Assembly: GCA_016934645.1 (NCBI GenBank)
Contig: JAFGSL010000445.1
Span: forward strand, 1 to 14,516
Length of the DNA: 14,516 nt
From: Anaerolineae bacterium
GTDB lineage: Bacteria; Chloroflexota; Anaerolineae; B4-G1; SLSP01
Reading direction: 5' to 3'
Below are positions 6,292 to 13,925 of the stretch, piece after piece. Positions within the stretch are counted from its first letter, which is position 1, and every line of letters starts with the position of its first letter. The translations under genes and the position numbers were made by a program. The notes below the pieces were generated by a model that saw only the letters and a program-made list of their open reading frames with translations, was not told where the DNA came from and searched no databases.

Positions 6292-6330
6292 GAAAGTCGG
6301 GTAGTCGAATCATCAGGTAGTCGCGTCGTC
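6292..6330 (-). repeat. GAC-repeat array upstream of the R3H ATPase (period 8)
   Basis: Minus-strand units start at 6330, 6322, 6314, 6306 and 6298, exactly 8 nt apart: GACGACGC, GACTACCT, GATGATTC, GACTACCC, GACTTTC. This is a degenerate form of the GACTA arrays found before alaS, mltG and the epimerase, again in the same orientation as the gene downstream. Confidence 0.5.
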
Positions 6331-6341
6331 GGGCGTTCAGG

Positions 6342-6369
6342 TTGACATCCATCTCTTTCCATTTACAAT
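6342..6369 (+). promoter_or_regulatory. Sigma-70-type promoter of the alaS operon
   Basis: A perfect TTGACA (6342-6347), a 16-nt spacer and TACAAT (6364-6369). Predicted transcription start is near 6376, giving a leader of about 70 nt to the alaS ATG at 6446. The GACTA array at 6396-6433 lies inside this leader. Confidence 0.75.
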
Positions 6370-6395
6370 TTGCTTTCGATTAGGTTAACTGATAT

Positions 6396-6433
6396 GACTA
6401 GCGACTATTCGACTAATGACTATCAGACTGTTG
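6396..6433 (+). repeat. GACTA direct-repeat array in the alaS leader
   Basis: Five units start at 6396, 6403, 6411, 6418 and 6426: GACTAGC, GACTATTC, GACTAAT, GACTATCA, GACTGTTG. Spacing is 7, 8, 7, 8. The array ends just before GGGGGTG, the ribosome-binding site, with the last unit starting 20 nt before the alaS ATG. Because the promoter lies upstream, it is predicted to be transcribed. Confidence 0.75.
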
Positions 6434-6445
6434 CGGGGGTGTGCT

Positions 6446-9172
6446 ATGACCGAGAAACTTACCAGCGCTGAGATTCGCCAGGCTTTCTTAGATTTCTTTG
6501 CTGAGCGCGGACACGTCATTGTGCCCAGCGCCAGCCTTATACCGATTGACGATCCGACGCTGCTGTTCACCAACGCGGGTATGAACCAGTTCAAGGACGT
6601 GTTTCTGGGGACGGGAACTCGGCCCTACGCTCGCGCTACCGACACACAGAAGTGCATGCGCGTTTCTGGCAAGCACAACGATTTGGAGGAGGTCGGTCAC
6701 GACGGCACGCACCACACGTTTTTTGAGATGTTAGGTAACTGGTCGTTTGGTGACTATTACAAGAAAGAGGCCATTGCCTGGGCCTGGGATATCCTCACGC
6801 GCGTCTTCGGACTGGACAAGAACCGGCTCTGGGCCACCATCTTCGAGGATGACGAGGGCGACTTACCGCGTGATGACGAGGCCGCCGAGTATTGGCGTAC
6901 CGAAACTGACATCAATCCCGAACACATCCTCCCCTTTGGGCGCAAGGATAATTTCTGGATGATGGCCGACACCGGCCCATGCGGCCCCAACAGCGAGATC
7001 AACTACGACCGTGGTCCCGAAGCCTGCGATAAACAGGGCGTGCCAGGTCACGTCTGTCAAGTCAATGGCGACTGCGCGCGCTTTACTGAAATCTGGAACT
7101 TAGTGTTTATCCAGTATAATAGCTTGGTTGGAGGGCAATTGGAGCCCCTCCCGGCCAAGCATGTCGACACGGGTATGGGATTTGAGCGCATGGTCGCGCT
7201 ACTGCAAGGCGTGCCCACCAACTATGATACCGACCTGTTCTGGCCTATCATTGAGAAAACGCAAGCCCTGGCCGGGCACACCAACGCCGAGCGCGATACC
7301 AACATCGTGGCCTACCGTGTCATCGCCGATCACATCCGGGCGGGCACGTTCCTCGTGGGCGACGGCGTGCTTCCATCCAATGAGGGACAAGGTTACGTAT
7401 TGCGTATGGTGCTGCGACGTGCCATCCGTTATGGGCGCAAACTCGGCTTTACCCGGCCCTTCATGGCGGAATTGGCCGATTTGGTTATCCAGATGATGGG
7501 ACACGTGTTCCCCGAATTGCCCGCGCGCACCGATTTCATCAAAGCGACCCTTACCAGTGAAGAGGAGCGCTTCCTGCGCACGCTCGATCAGGGGCTGACC
7601 CGGCTTGACGCGGTCATCGCTGACGTCAAAGCGCGCGGTGAGACCGTCATCCCCGGCAATGCCGCTTTCTTCCTGCACGATACACTCGGTCTGCCCTTCG
7701 AGGTCACGCGCGACATCGTCGCCGAACACGGCTTGACCGTGGATGAAGAAGGGTACCACGTCGCCCGCGAAGAACAGCGCGCGCGCGGACGGGCTGCCGG
7801 TGATTTCCAGATGGAGACCGACCAGCATAACCTGCTTTATCCCATCCTCCGTGATTGGATTGCGGAGCAGGAATGTGGTCGCGCGCTTGGCTACGATCCG
7901 TACAGCAGTCTGGAAATCCGCACGTGCGTGGCGGGTATGGTGTGTGGGGACGGGCTGGACACCGAGGCCGCACCCGGCGAGGCGGTGGAACTGGTGCTAG
8001 ATAAGACCTGCTTCTACGTCGAGTCTGGCGGGCAGGTGGCCGATACCGGTCGTATCACCGGCCCTGACTGGGAAGTCGTTATCGAAGACACGCGCCGTCC
8101 TATCGAGAATATGGTCGTTCACATTGGCCGTGTCATCTCTGGGCATCCACGTGTGGGTGATCCGGTGGTTGCACAGGTGGACGTCGAGCGCCGTTGGGAC
8201 ACGATGCGCAATCACACTGCCACACACTTGCTGCACCGCGCACTGCGTGACGTTTTGGGCAGCCATGTGGCGCAGGCCGGGTCGTTGGTGAGTGCTGAAC
8301 GCCTGCGCTTTGACTACAACTACGAGAAACCCCTCACCACCGAACAGCGCGCGGAGATTGAGCGCCGCGTCGTTGAGGCGGTGCTGGCGAATTACGAGGT
8401 CAACGCCCGGCAAGAGGCATACCGTGCCGCGCTCGGGCAGGGCGTCACGGCGCTCTTCGGTGAGAAGTACGGCGACGTAGTGCGCGTGTTGCGTGTAGGC
8501 GCCGCCGATAAGCCGTTCAGCCAGGAGTTGTGCGGCGGCACGCACGTCACCCGCACAGGCGACATTGGGCCGTTCCTCATCACCGAGGAAAGCGGCATCG
8601 GCGCGGGATTGCGCCGCGTCGAGGCCGTCACCGGGCGGGGGGCGCTCCGGGTCGTGCAGGCGATGCGTGCACGCCATGAGCAGGCGGCAGCATTGCTCGG
8701 TGGTGCAGTGGACGAACTCCCGCAGCATGTCGAGCGGTTATACAATGATTTGCGCGCCGTACAAAAAGAGATCGAGACGCTTACGCGTAAGCTGGCTCGC
8801 GCTGATTTCCAAACACTGCTGGATGACGTCATCGAGATCGACGGCATCCCTGTGCTCGCCGCCAGGGTGGACGTTCCCGACGCCGATACATTGCGCGAGA
8901 TGGCAGATTGGTTCCGCGACAAAATGCGAGGCGGTGTGATTGTGCTTGGGGCAGTGATTGACGACAAACCGCTGCTCATCGCCGCGACGACGAAGACGCT
9001 GGCGCAAACGCGCGGCGTCCACGCGGGCAATCTTGTCCGCGATTTGGCGCGCATCGTGGGCGGCGGCGGCGGGGGACGTCCCGATATGGCTCAAGCCGGT
9101 GGGCGAGATCCCGCTAAACTGGCGGAGGCGTTGGATAGGGTTCCGGCCCTGATACGGGAGACGCTCAGATAG
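6446..9172 (+). CDS. alaS: Alanyl-tRNA synthetase
   Basis: 908 aa from the ATG at 6446, about 5 nt after GGGGGTG; an in-frame ATG at 6416 lies inside the repeat array and was not used. The enzyme charges tRNA-Ala and edits mischarged Ser and Gly. The class II catalytic domain is N-terminal: RATDTQKCMRVSGKHNDLEE (63-82), THHTFFEMLGNWSFGDY (88-104) and MADTGPCGPNSEI. The cysteine-containing stretch CQVNGDCARFTEIWNLVF is typical of many bacterial forms. The editing domain shows HTATH (590-594) and CGGTH (696-700), the four zinc-binding ligands. The C-Ala domain contains the glycine-rich run followed by RPDMAQAGG near the end. The length is complete. The stop TAG overlaps the GTG of the next gene by one base, so the two are translationally coupled. 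It is the first gene of the operon. Confidence 0.98.
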   Translation: MTEKLTSAEIRQAFLDFFAERGHVIVPSASLIPIDDPTLLFTNAGMNQFKDVFLGTGTRPYARATDTQKCMRVSGKHNDLEEVGHDGTHHTFFEMLGNWSFGDYYKKEAIAWAWDILTRVFGLDKNRLWATIFEDDEGDLPRDDEAAEYWRTETDINPEHILPFGRKDNFWMMADTGPCGPNSEINYDRGPEACDKQGVPGHVCQVNGDCARFTEIWNLVFIQYNSLVGGQLEPLPAKHVDTGMGFERMVALLQGVPTNYDTDLFWPIIEKTQALAGHTNAERDTNIVAYRVIADHIRAGTFLVGDGVLPSNEGQGYVLRMVLRRAIRYGRKLGFTRPFMAELADLVIQMMGHVFPELPARTDFIKATLTSEEERFLRTLDQGLTRLDAVIADVKARGETVIPGNAAFFLHDTLGLPFEVTRDIVAEHGLTVDEEGYHVAREEQRARGRAAGDFQMETDQHNLLYPILRDWIAEQECGRALGYDPYSSLEIRTCVAGMVCGDGLDTEAAPGEAVELVLDKTCFYVESGGQVADTGRITGPDWEVVIEDTRRPIENMVVHIGRVISGHPRVGDPVVAQVDVERRWDTMRNHTATHLLHRALRDVLGSHVAQAGSLVSAERLRFDYNYEKPLTTEQRAEIERRVVEAVLANYEVNARQEAYRAALGQGVTALFGEKYGDVVRVLRVGAADKPFSQELCGGTHVTRTGDIGPFLITEESGIGAGLRRVEAVTGRGALRVVQAMRARHEQAAALLGGAVDELPQHVERLYNDLRAVQKEIETLTRKLARADFQTLLDDVIEIDGIPVLAARVDVPDADTLREMADWFRDKMRGGVIVLGAVIDDKPLLIAATTKTLAQTRGVHAGNLVRDLARIVGGGGGGRPDMAQAGGRDPAKLAEALDRVPALIRETLR

Positions 9173-10716
9173 TGGAAGTTATACGCATTACACCGGCCGA
9201 CGATCGCTATACCGTGCGAGCGATGCTTATGCACATTGCCGAACAGCGCGTGCTGCTTGTCTTGCCATGGGAGGCGATTCCATCGCTCGAGAAAGGCTGG
9301 TCGCATCCACTGGATTTCGAACTGCTTTTCCGCACGGCAAAAGAGCGCGAGTTGGAAGTCGCGTGGATCGTCGATGATCCCGGACGAAGGCCGCTGGTGC
9401 GCAAGGTCGGTTTCCCAGTGTTCTCCAGCGAGGCCGCGGCGGGGGAATACATCGCGCAGAAAGGGGCTTTCCCATCCCTGCGAGAACCTCACAGACCGGC
9501 GCGTCCCGAGCGCCCTCTGTGGGCGGAAGATCCTGAGAAACCCAAGCCACCCATACGTCTTCGGCACCAACCGGTGTGGCTTGTCGCCCTGGAACTGGTC
9601 GTCGTAGGCGCTGTTCTGCTGACGTTGTTTGCTGCTGCGCTGCTTGCGTGGCCTTCGGCACGTATCGTGGTGGTTCCACAGGGTCTCACCTATTCGCGTG
9701 TAGTCGCCATCTCCGTAGATCCGGAGTTGACCGAGGTGGATTTGCAGCGCAGTATTATCCCGGCGCGTCGCATTGGTGATGAATTCGAGGCCTATGTCGA
9801 AGTGGGGACGAGCGGGCGTGGTTTCACCTTCAGTGGGCGCGCCAGTGGACAGGTCCTCTTCACCAACCTGCTCGGGCAGGATTATCGCGTCCCGGCAGGG
9901 ACTGTCGTGCGTACCACCGCCGGATCATATCCCGTGCGCTATGCCACCACCCAGGAGGTCATCCTCCCGGCGTTTGGCCAGGGGATGGCTCCGGTCGAGG
10001 CACTGGATGAAGGCACGCGTGGCAATATCGATCCCTACCAGATCAACCTGGTAGAAGGTGTGGTCGGTTTTGCCGTGCGGGTGACCAATCCAGACCCGAT
10101 TTCCGGCGCCGATAGCACCGCCGTCGCCACCGTCATCGAGGCCGACCGCGACCGCGCCTGGAGTCTGGCGGTGCAAAAAGTGATGGCCGAAGCCTACAAT
10201 GGCTTGCAAGACTCAGATTATCTCGAACCGGGCGAATTTCTGCCTAATCAGGCGCTCGTCATTCAGGCAACGCCCAAGCAAGCCTACACGCATCTGGTTG
10301 GTGAGCAGACGCCCGTGCTTGGTCTGTCGCTGCGATTGCTGGTTACAGGCCAGGCCATTAACATTACCAACGTGCAAGCCGTCGCCTACCGCCAACTGGC
10401 GACTCAACTGCCGGTGGGCTATGAGCTGCTTGATGCCCGATTCGAATATGGTGAAGCTGCGGAAGAAGATGTTGGTCCGGGAATATTCACATTTTATGTG
10501 ACCGCGCACGGTTATGCCGCTGCCACTATCGATACTGCCGAAGTCGCGGATTTGATTCTGGGAAAACCTCGCGAGGATGCCTCTGCCGCGTTGATGGAAT
10601 CCTTGCCCCTGGCCCGCCCACCTGAGATCACCGTCACACCTGAATGGTTCCCCTACGTCCCCTTCTTGCCCATCCGCACGCAGATCGAGGTTGCGCCGCT
10701 GGATTGGCAAGGTTGA
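9172..10716 (+). CDS. Membrane-anchored baseplate-J-like protein
   Basis: 514 aa from a GTG that shares its G with the alaS stop codon. The N-terminus (1-100) looks like a small cytosolic alpha/beta domain: VIRITPADDRYTVRAML, RVLLVLPW, LEVAWIVDDP. A proline-rich linker follows, then one transmembrane segment at about 136-160 (VWLVALELVVVGAVLLTLFA). The outer part has a baseplate J/gp47-like pattern: FTFSGRASGQVLFTNLLGQD, VPAGTVVRT, VEALDEGTRGNI. Such proteins occur in Chloroflexota and Actinobacteria as chromosomal single genes unrelated to an intact phage; their function is unknown. No other phage genes are nearby. It lies between alaS and ruvX, where Bacillus has the small gene yrzL. Function is not assigned; the family assignment is moderately sure. 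Confidence 0.75.
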   Translation: MEVIRITPADDRYTVRAMLMHIAEQRVLLVLPWEAIPSLEKGWSHPLDFELLFRTAKERELEVAWIVDDPGRRPLVRKVGFPVFSSEAAAGEYIAQKGAFPSLREPHRPARPERPLWAEDPEKPKPPIRLRHQPVWLVALELVVVGAVLLTLFAAALLAWPSARIVVVPQGLTYSRVVAISVDPELTEVDLQRSIIPARRIGDEFEAYVEVGTSGRGFTFSGRASGQVLFTNLLGQDYRVPAGTVVRTTAGSYPVRYATTQEVILPAFGQGMAPVEALDEGTRGNIDPYQINLVEGVVGFAVRVTNPDPISGADSTAVATVIEADRDRAWSLAVQKVMAEAYNGLQDSDYLEPGEFLPNQALVIQATPKQAYTHLVGEQTPVLGLSLRLLVTGQAINITNVQAVAYRQLATQLPVGYELLDARFEYGEAAEEDVGPGIFTFYVTAHGYAAATIDTAEVADLILGKPREDASAALMESLPLARPPEITVTPEWFPYVPFLPIRTQIEVAPLDWQG

Positions 10717-10718
10717 GC

Positions 10719-11195
10719 ATGCAGATCCCACTGGCATCGCAGGGCGCGAGTTCTCGTGCTCTGGCCCTGGACTTAGGAGAACGGCGTATCGGTGTTGCGG
10801 TCAGCGACGCGCTGGGTATGGTGGCGCGGCCCCTCGAAATCTTCTCCCGTACTTCACGCAAGGCAGACTTCGCCCATATCGGGGCATTGGTCACGACCCA
10901 TCAGGTTACTGCTGTCGTCGTGGGACTGCCGCTCAATATGGACGGCAGCGAAGGTCGCCAGGCGGCATGGGTGCGCGATTATAGTGCTGCTCTCGCCAAG
11001 ACCCTCACCGTTCCCGTGCATTTGTGGGATGAGCGACTCACGTCGGAAGAAGCTGAAGATATTCTGCGTGCGCAGGGCAAGTCCACCGCTAAAGGCACGA
11101 TCGACGCCGTCGCTGCGGCGGTGATCCTGCAAAGCTACCTGGATAGCCGCTATCAGGATGCGCATCATAACCAGTCCCCAGATTGTGCAGGCTGA
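10719..11195 (+). CDS. ruvX: Pre-16S rRNA nuclease / Holliday junction resolvase-like protein YqgF
   Basis: 158 aa from the ATG at 10719, two bases after the previous stop; a longer in-frame start at 10644 would overlap the previous gene by about 70 nt and lacks family similarity. RuvX/YqgF has an RNase H-like fold and processes the 5' end of pre-16S rRNA; a resolvase role has also been proposed. The catalytic motifs are visible: ALALDLGERRIGVAVSD (14-30, D18), VVVGLPLNMDGSEG (66-79), WDERLTSEEAE (103-113, E105) and GTIDAVAAAVILQSYL (126-141, D129). The length is slightly above the usual 135-150 aa because of short N- and C-terminal tails. It is part of the alaS operon, between the baseplate-J-like gene and mltG. 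Confidence 0.95.
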   Translation: MQIPLASQGASSRALALDLGERRIGVAVSDALGMVARPLEIFSRTSRKADFAHIGALVTTHQVTAVVVGLPLNMDGSEGRQAAWVRDYSAALAKTLTVPVHLWDERLTSEEAEDILRAQGKSTAKGTIDAVAAAVILQSYLDSRYQDAHHNQSPDCAG

Positions 11196-11196
11196 A

Positions 11197-11226
11197 GACT
11201 ATTGGACTAAAGACTACCAGACTATG
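11197..11226 (+). repeat. GACTA direct-repeat array upstream of mltG
   Basis: Four units start at 11197, 11205, 11212 and 11220 (spacing 8, 7, 8): GACTATTG, GACTAAA, GACTACCA, GACTATG. It fills the 45-nt gap between the ruvX stop and the mltG ribosome-binding site GGAG (11231-11234). The last unit starts 21 nt before the ATG. Spacing and most bases match the arrays at alaS and the epimerase gene. Confidence 0.8.
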
Positions 11227-11240
11227 TTGAGGAGTTGTGT

Positions 11241-12335
11241 ATGAAACGTTGGTTGATGCCGTTTGCCATCCTGTTGGCAATGTTTATGTTGCTGGGTTGT
11301 TCTTTGGAATCGCTTTATCTAGGATTCTACATCGACAGCAAATCCGAGGAGTTGGCGCAGCCCGCTGGGACCGATGACACGCCCGTTATCTTCACCGTCG
11401 AACAGGGCGAGAGCGTGACGCAAATCGCGGGCGACCTCAAAGCGCAAGGATTGATCAACGATACCGAGCTATTTCGCCGGTATGTGCAGTATAAGGAGTT
11501 GGACGCGGGCATTCAGGCCGGGACGTATACCTTGGATAAGACAATGACGATCCCGGAGATTGCACGGACGCTGCAAAAGGCCGGTGCGCAGGAACAACAG
11601 GTGACTATCCCCGAGGGTAAACGCCTGGAAGAAGTCGCGGTGCTGATCGCCGAACAGACATCTATCCCAGCAGACACGTTCCTGCAGCTGGCGCAGACTG
11701 GATGGCAGGGCACGGACTTGTCACAGAACTACAGTTTTCTCGCGGAGGTTCCGATCACGGGGACGCTGGAGGGTTTACTTTTCCCAGATACGTACCGTTT
11801 GGCGATGGATGCCACAGCCTACGATCTGATCGATCGTATGCTGGAGAATTTCGAGCGCCAGGTGACGCCAGAAATCCGGCAGCAGTTCGTGGATCACGGA
11901 CTGAGCTTTTACGCAGGTATCACGCTTGCTTCTATCGTGGAGCGCGAAGCCATCATCGACGCGGAGCGGCCGATTATTGCGGGTGTCTTCTACAATCGCC
12001 TGCGTGACGGCTGGCCATTATCCTCGTGCCCCACTGTGCAATACGCACTCGGCTACCGTCCCGACGAGGAAACGTGGTGGAAGCCGCAGCTCTACTTCGT
12101 CGATCTGGAGGTTGCTTCGCCTTACAACACCTACCGCAACCAGGGCCTTCCGCCCGCGCCTATTGCCAGTCCCGGTCTGCGCTCTATCCAGGCGGCGGCG
12201 AATCCTGAAGAGACGGACTATTACTTCTTTATGGTCGATTGCACTAAAAATGACGGTAGCCATTTCTTTGCACAGACCGAGGCAGAGCACTTGCAGAACT
12301 TTGAAGCGTGTGGGGGTGTTATCAGCAGCCCGTAG
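11241..12335 (+). CDS. mltG: Endolytic murein transglycosylase MltG (YceG-like)
   Basis: 364 aa from the ATG at 11241, with GGAG 6 nt upstream. MltG cuts nascent peptidoglycan glycan strands and is thought to terminate their elongation. Residues 5-19 are hydrophobic and end in LLGC, a lipobox-like motif with C20, so the protein may be a lipoprotein rather than a classical single-span membrane protein. A LysM-like segment follows (FTVEQGESVTQIAGDLKAQG, about 49-68). The YceG catalytic domain has LEGLLFPDTYR and LASIVEREA with the catalytic glutamate at E234, then AGVFYNRL, WPLSSCPTVQYALG and NTYRNQGLPPAPIASPG. Length is normal. Last gene of the alaS operon, as in the Bacillus alaS-yrrK-yrrL order. 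Confidence 0.96.
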   Translation: MKRWLMPFAILLAMFMLLGCSLESLYLGFYIDSKSEELAQPAGTDDTPVIFTVEQGESVTQIAGDLKAQGLINDTELFRRYVQYKELDAGIQAGTYTLDKTMTIPEIARTLQKAGAQEQQVTIPEGKRLEEVAVLIAEQTSIPADTFLQLAQTGWQGTDLSQNYSFLAEVPITGTLEGLLFPDTYRLAMDATAYDLIDRMLENFERQVTPEIRQQFVDHGLSFYAGITLASIVEREAIIDAERPIIAGVFYNRLRDGWPLSSCPTVQYALGYRPDEETWWKPQLYFVDLEVASPYNTYRNQGLPPAPIASPGLRSIQAAANPEETDYYFFMVDCTKNDGSHFFAQTEAEHLQNFEACGGVISSP

Positions 12336-12347
12336 GGATGGCTGTGA

Positions 12348-12398
12348 GTTATGGGTGCTGGGTTGTGGGTAAAATCCCCACAACCCATAACCCATAAC
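12348..12398. terminator. Hairpin between convergent mltG and epimerase genes
   Basis: Arms of 22 nt (12348-12369 and 12377-12398) pair at 20 of 22 positions around a 7-nt loop (TAAAATC). The inner 11 bp are perfect (TGGGTTGTGGG and its complement). The position between two stop codons, 12 nt after mltG and 3 nt from the epimerase stop, suggests a bidirectional transcription stop. There is no U-run on either side, so it is not a canonical intrinsic terminator; the tandem ACCCATA units also suggest a dispersed repeat. Confidence 0.55.
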
Positions 12399-12400
12399 CC

Positions 12401-13615
12401 TCAACTCTCAACCGTTAGTTTCCCCAACCGGTCGATCAGCTCCATGCATGCCCGCCCGTTGTGGTATGGGCACTTCCAGAAACTTACTTTAGCCGCAGCG
12501 TGGTCTACGACGTGATCTTTGGTCACGTGGCGGAACCACTCGCCGTGCTGCCGGTCGATGAAGTATGTCTCGACGAAGTCCCAACTGTGCAGCGCGGCCT
12601 GCAAGAAATGCACCTGGTCGGAGAGTTGGTAAGCGTTGAGGAAGCCGACGGCAGCTTCGGCCTGGGGCCACCACTCGAAATTAGGATCGGTGATGCCGTT
12701 TGCATCACCGTCGTTGACCAGACCGCCCTCGCCGTTCAGCCCCTCGTCGTAAGTCGCCTGCGCTATGTTCACCGCCAGCGCTTTTGCCTCGGTGATGCAG
12801 CGTTCGTCCCCCAGCACCTCTGCGGATTCCACCAACAGCCAGTTTGTCTCGATGTCGTGCCCGTAGGAAATGTGATCGACGCGTGAGTTCCAGGCTTCGT
12901 CGAAGAACAGGAGGGTGTGAAACGTCCTCGGACTGACGATGCGGTGCATCATGATGTCGACGTTTTCTGCCTGGCGCGCGCGCAGTTCCTCATTGTCCCA
13001 GACGCGCAACAGGTTGGTGTAGCCTTCCATCACGTGCAGGTGCGTGTTCATGGACTTCATCTCGTTCATATCGACTTCGCTCAGGCGCAGGTCGGATTCG
13101 AGGTGCCAATCGCACGTGTACGCCTCGAAGTACCCGCCGTGTTCGGGATCGTGGCAGTGTTCTTCCATCAGGTTGAAGAGAGCGATGGCTTTGTCGAGCG
13201 CGCCTTGTTCGCCGGTGGCGCTGTAGTACTCGGCGAGCGCGTAGATGCCGAACGCCTGCCCGTAAATCTGCTTGCGGGGCCGGAGCAGCTCGCCGTCTGC
13301 GCCGACCATCCAGTACAGGCCACCGTGCGTCTCGTCCCAGAAGCGGCTAAGGAGATCATCGTAGGCCCACTGCGCCATTTCCAGATATTCCTGCGCGCGA
13401 TAGCGTTTGTAAGCGGCAGCGTAGGTCCACAGGATGCGCGAACTGAGCAATGCGCCGCGCGGCGCGTCCCTATCCACGACCAGCGCGTTCGAGATTTCCC
13501 CGTAGAATCCGCCGCGCTCTTTGTCGACCGTGTGCTCGATCCAGAAAGGGAGAATGTTCTCCCGCAGCTCAGTTTCGGCTTTGCGGATGTAGGTCTGGAG
13601 TAGGGTTTCGTTCAT
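12401..13615 (-). CDS. Cellobiose 2-epimerase (AGE family)
   Basis: 404 aa, ATG at 13615-13613 with GGAG 7 nt upstream. It should interconvert the reducing-end glucose and mannose of cellobiose and similar beta-1,4-disaccharides (such as lactose to epilactose) in the cytoplasm, within an (alpha/alpha)6 barrel. Motifs: SSRILWTY (R60), KSMNTHLHVMEGY (N190, H194), ISYGHDIETNWL (H253, E256), FEWWPQAEAAVGF (W316, E320) and SFWKCPYHNGRACMEL (W380, H385). As I recall the active site of the Rhodothermus marinus enzyme (R66, N196, H200, H259, E262, W322, E326, W385, H390), every residue is matched at a constant offset of 5-6. Length is normal. No beta-mannan or cellobiose pathway genes are beside it in this window. 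A GACTA array precedes the ribosome-binding site. Confidence 0.9.
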   Translation of the reverse strand: MNETLLQTYIRKAETELRENILPFWIEHTVDKERGGFYGEISNALVVDRDAPRGALLSSRILWTYAAAYKRYRAQEYLEMAQWAYDDLLSRFWDETHGGLYWMVGADGELLRPRKQIYGQAFGIYALAEYYSATGEQGALDKAIALFNLMEEHCHDPEHGGYFEAYTCDWHLESDLRLSEVDMNEMKSMNTHLHVMEGYTNLLRVWDNEELRARQAENVDIMMHRIVSPRTFHTLLFFDEAWNSRVDHISYGHDIETNWLLVESAEVLGDERCITEAKALAVNIAQATYDEGLNGEGGLVNDGDANGITDPNFEWWPQAEAAVGFLNAYQLSDQVHFLQAALHSWDFVETYFIDRQHGEWFRHVTKDHVVDHAAAKVSFWKCPYHNGRACMELIDRLGKLTVES

Positions 13616-13630
13616 TAGCAGCTCCTTGTC

Positions 13631-13663
13631 GAAAATAGTCTGGTAGTCGTTAGTCCATTAGTC
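13631..13663 (-). repeat. GACTA direct-repeat array upstream of the epimerase gene
   Basis: Minus-strand units start at 13663, 13655, 13648 and 13640 (spacing 8, 7, 8): GACTAATG, GACTAAC, GACTACCA, GACTATTTTC. The last unit starts 25 nt before the epimerase ATG, just ahead of AAGGAG. The first unit also supplies the TAA stop of the small ORF upstream. Confidence 0.8.
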
Positions 13664-13882
13664 GGAGCAACAAGTTGATGTGTGATTTTCATCATCGCTA
13701 CTTAAATTTGTTCGTGAGATGTCGAGGTCGCCCTCCCAATGCAATTGCCCACGCAAAGTACGGATGAGTGCTTGTTGTTCTAGGCGCATATGCAGCGTTC
13801 CCTCGGAAGTAAGTTGCTCGGTTTGTGGGATAGGTTGAGTTGATGTTGCGTCGAAATGCTCCAGTTTAGACCTGTTACACAT
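13658..13882 (-). CDS. Small hypothetical ORF with VapB-like C-terminal motif (possibly decayed)
   Basis: 74 aa from the ATG at 13882; a GTG at 13909 is an alternative start. I do not recognise the N-terminal half, which is polar and low in hydrophobic residues. The segment LIRTLRGQLHWEGDLDISR resembles the toxin-binding tail of VapB-type antitoxins (LRG, then W-E-GDL-x-x-x-R). No DNA-binding domain and no VapC-like toxin are visible beside it. The C-terminal residues TCCSD and the stop codon come from the GACTA array. These features suggest an antitoxin fragment whose ends have been replaced. The rest of the stretch 13616-13925 contains only this ORF and the repeat array. Confidence 0.4.
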   Translation of the reverse strand: MCNRSKLEHFDATSTQPIPQTEQLTSEGTLHMRLEQQALIRTLRGQLHWEGDLDISRTNLSSDDENHTSTCCSD

Positions 13883-13925
13883 TTCACCACTCAATTGCCA
13901 TATTGGCACAGGATGACGATTCTAC

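Noticed and set aside
6396..6433. Small CRISPR array
   Set aside because: The units are 5-nt motifs with 2-3-nt gaps, far too short for CRISPR repeats and spacers, and no cas genes are present.
6370..6445. T-box or other tRNA-sensing riboswitch ahead of alaS
   Set aside because: The predicted leader is only about 70 nt and mostly repeat units, with no specifier stem, T-box sequence or terminator.
7997..8728. Minus-strand open frame of 243 codons inside alaS
   Set aside because: It is antisense to the alaS editing and C-terminal domains, with no ribosome-binding site and no family pattern.
9172..10716. Prophage remnant
   Set aside because: The only phage-like feature is a baseplate-J-like domain within one membrane-anchored protein; no integrase, att site or other structural gene is nearby.
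10644..10718. Longer N-terminus for RuvX
   Set aside because: It would overlap the previous gene by about 70 nt and adds residues unrelated to the family; the ATG at 10719 fits the coupled start.
12348..12398. Canonical rho-independent terminator
   Set aside because: The stem is strong but no U-run follows it in either direction; it is kept only as a hairpin that may act as a terminator.
12917..13603. Plus-strand open frame of 228 codons
   Set aside because: It is antisense to the epimerase, whose active-site residues are all present in the minus-strand frame.
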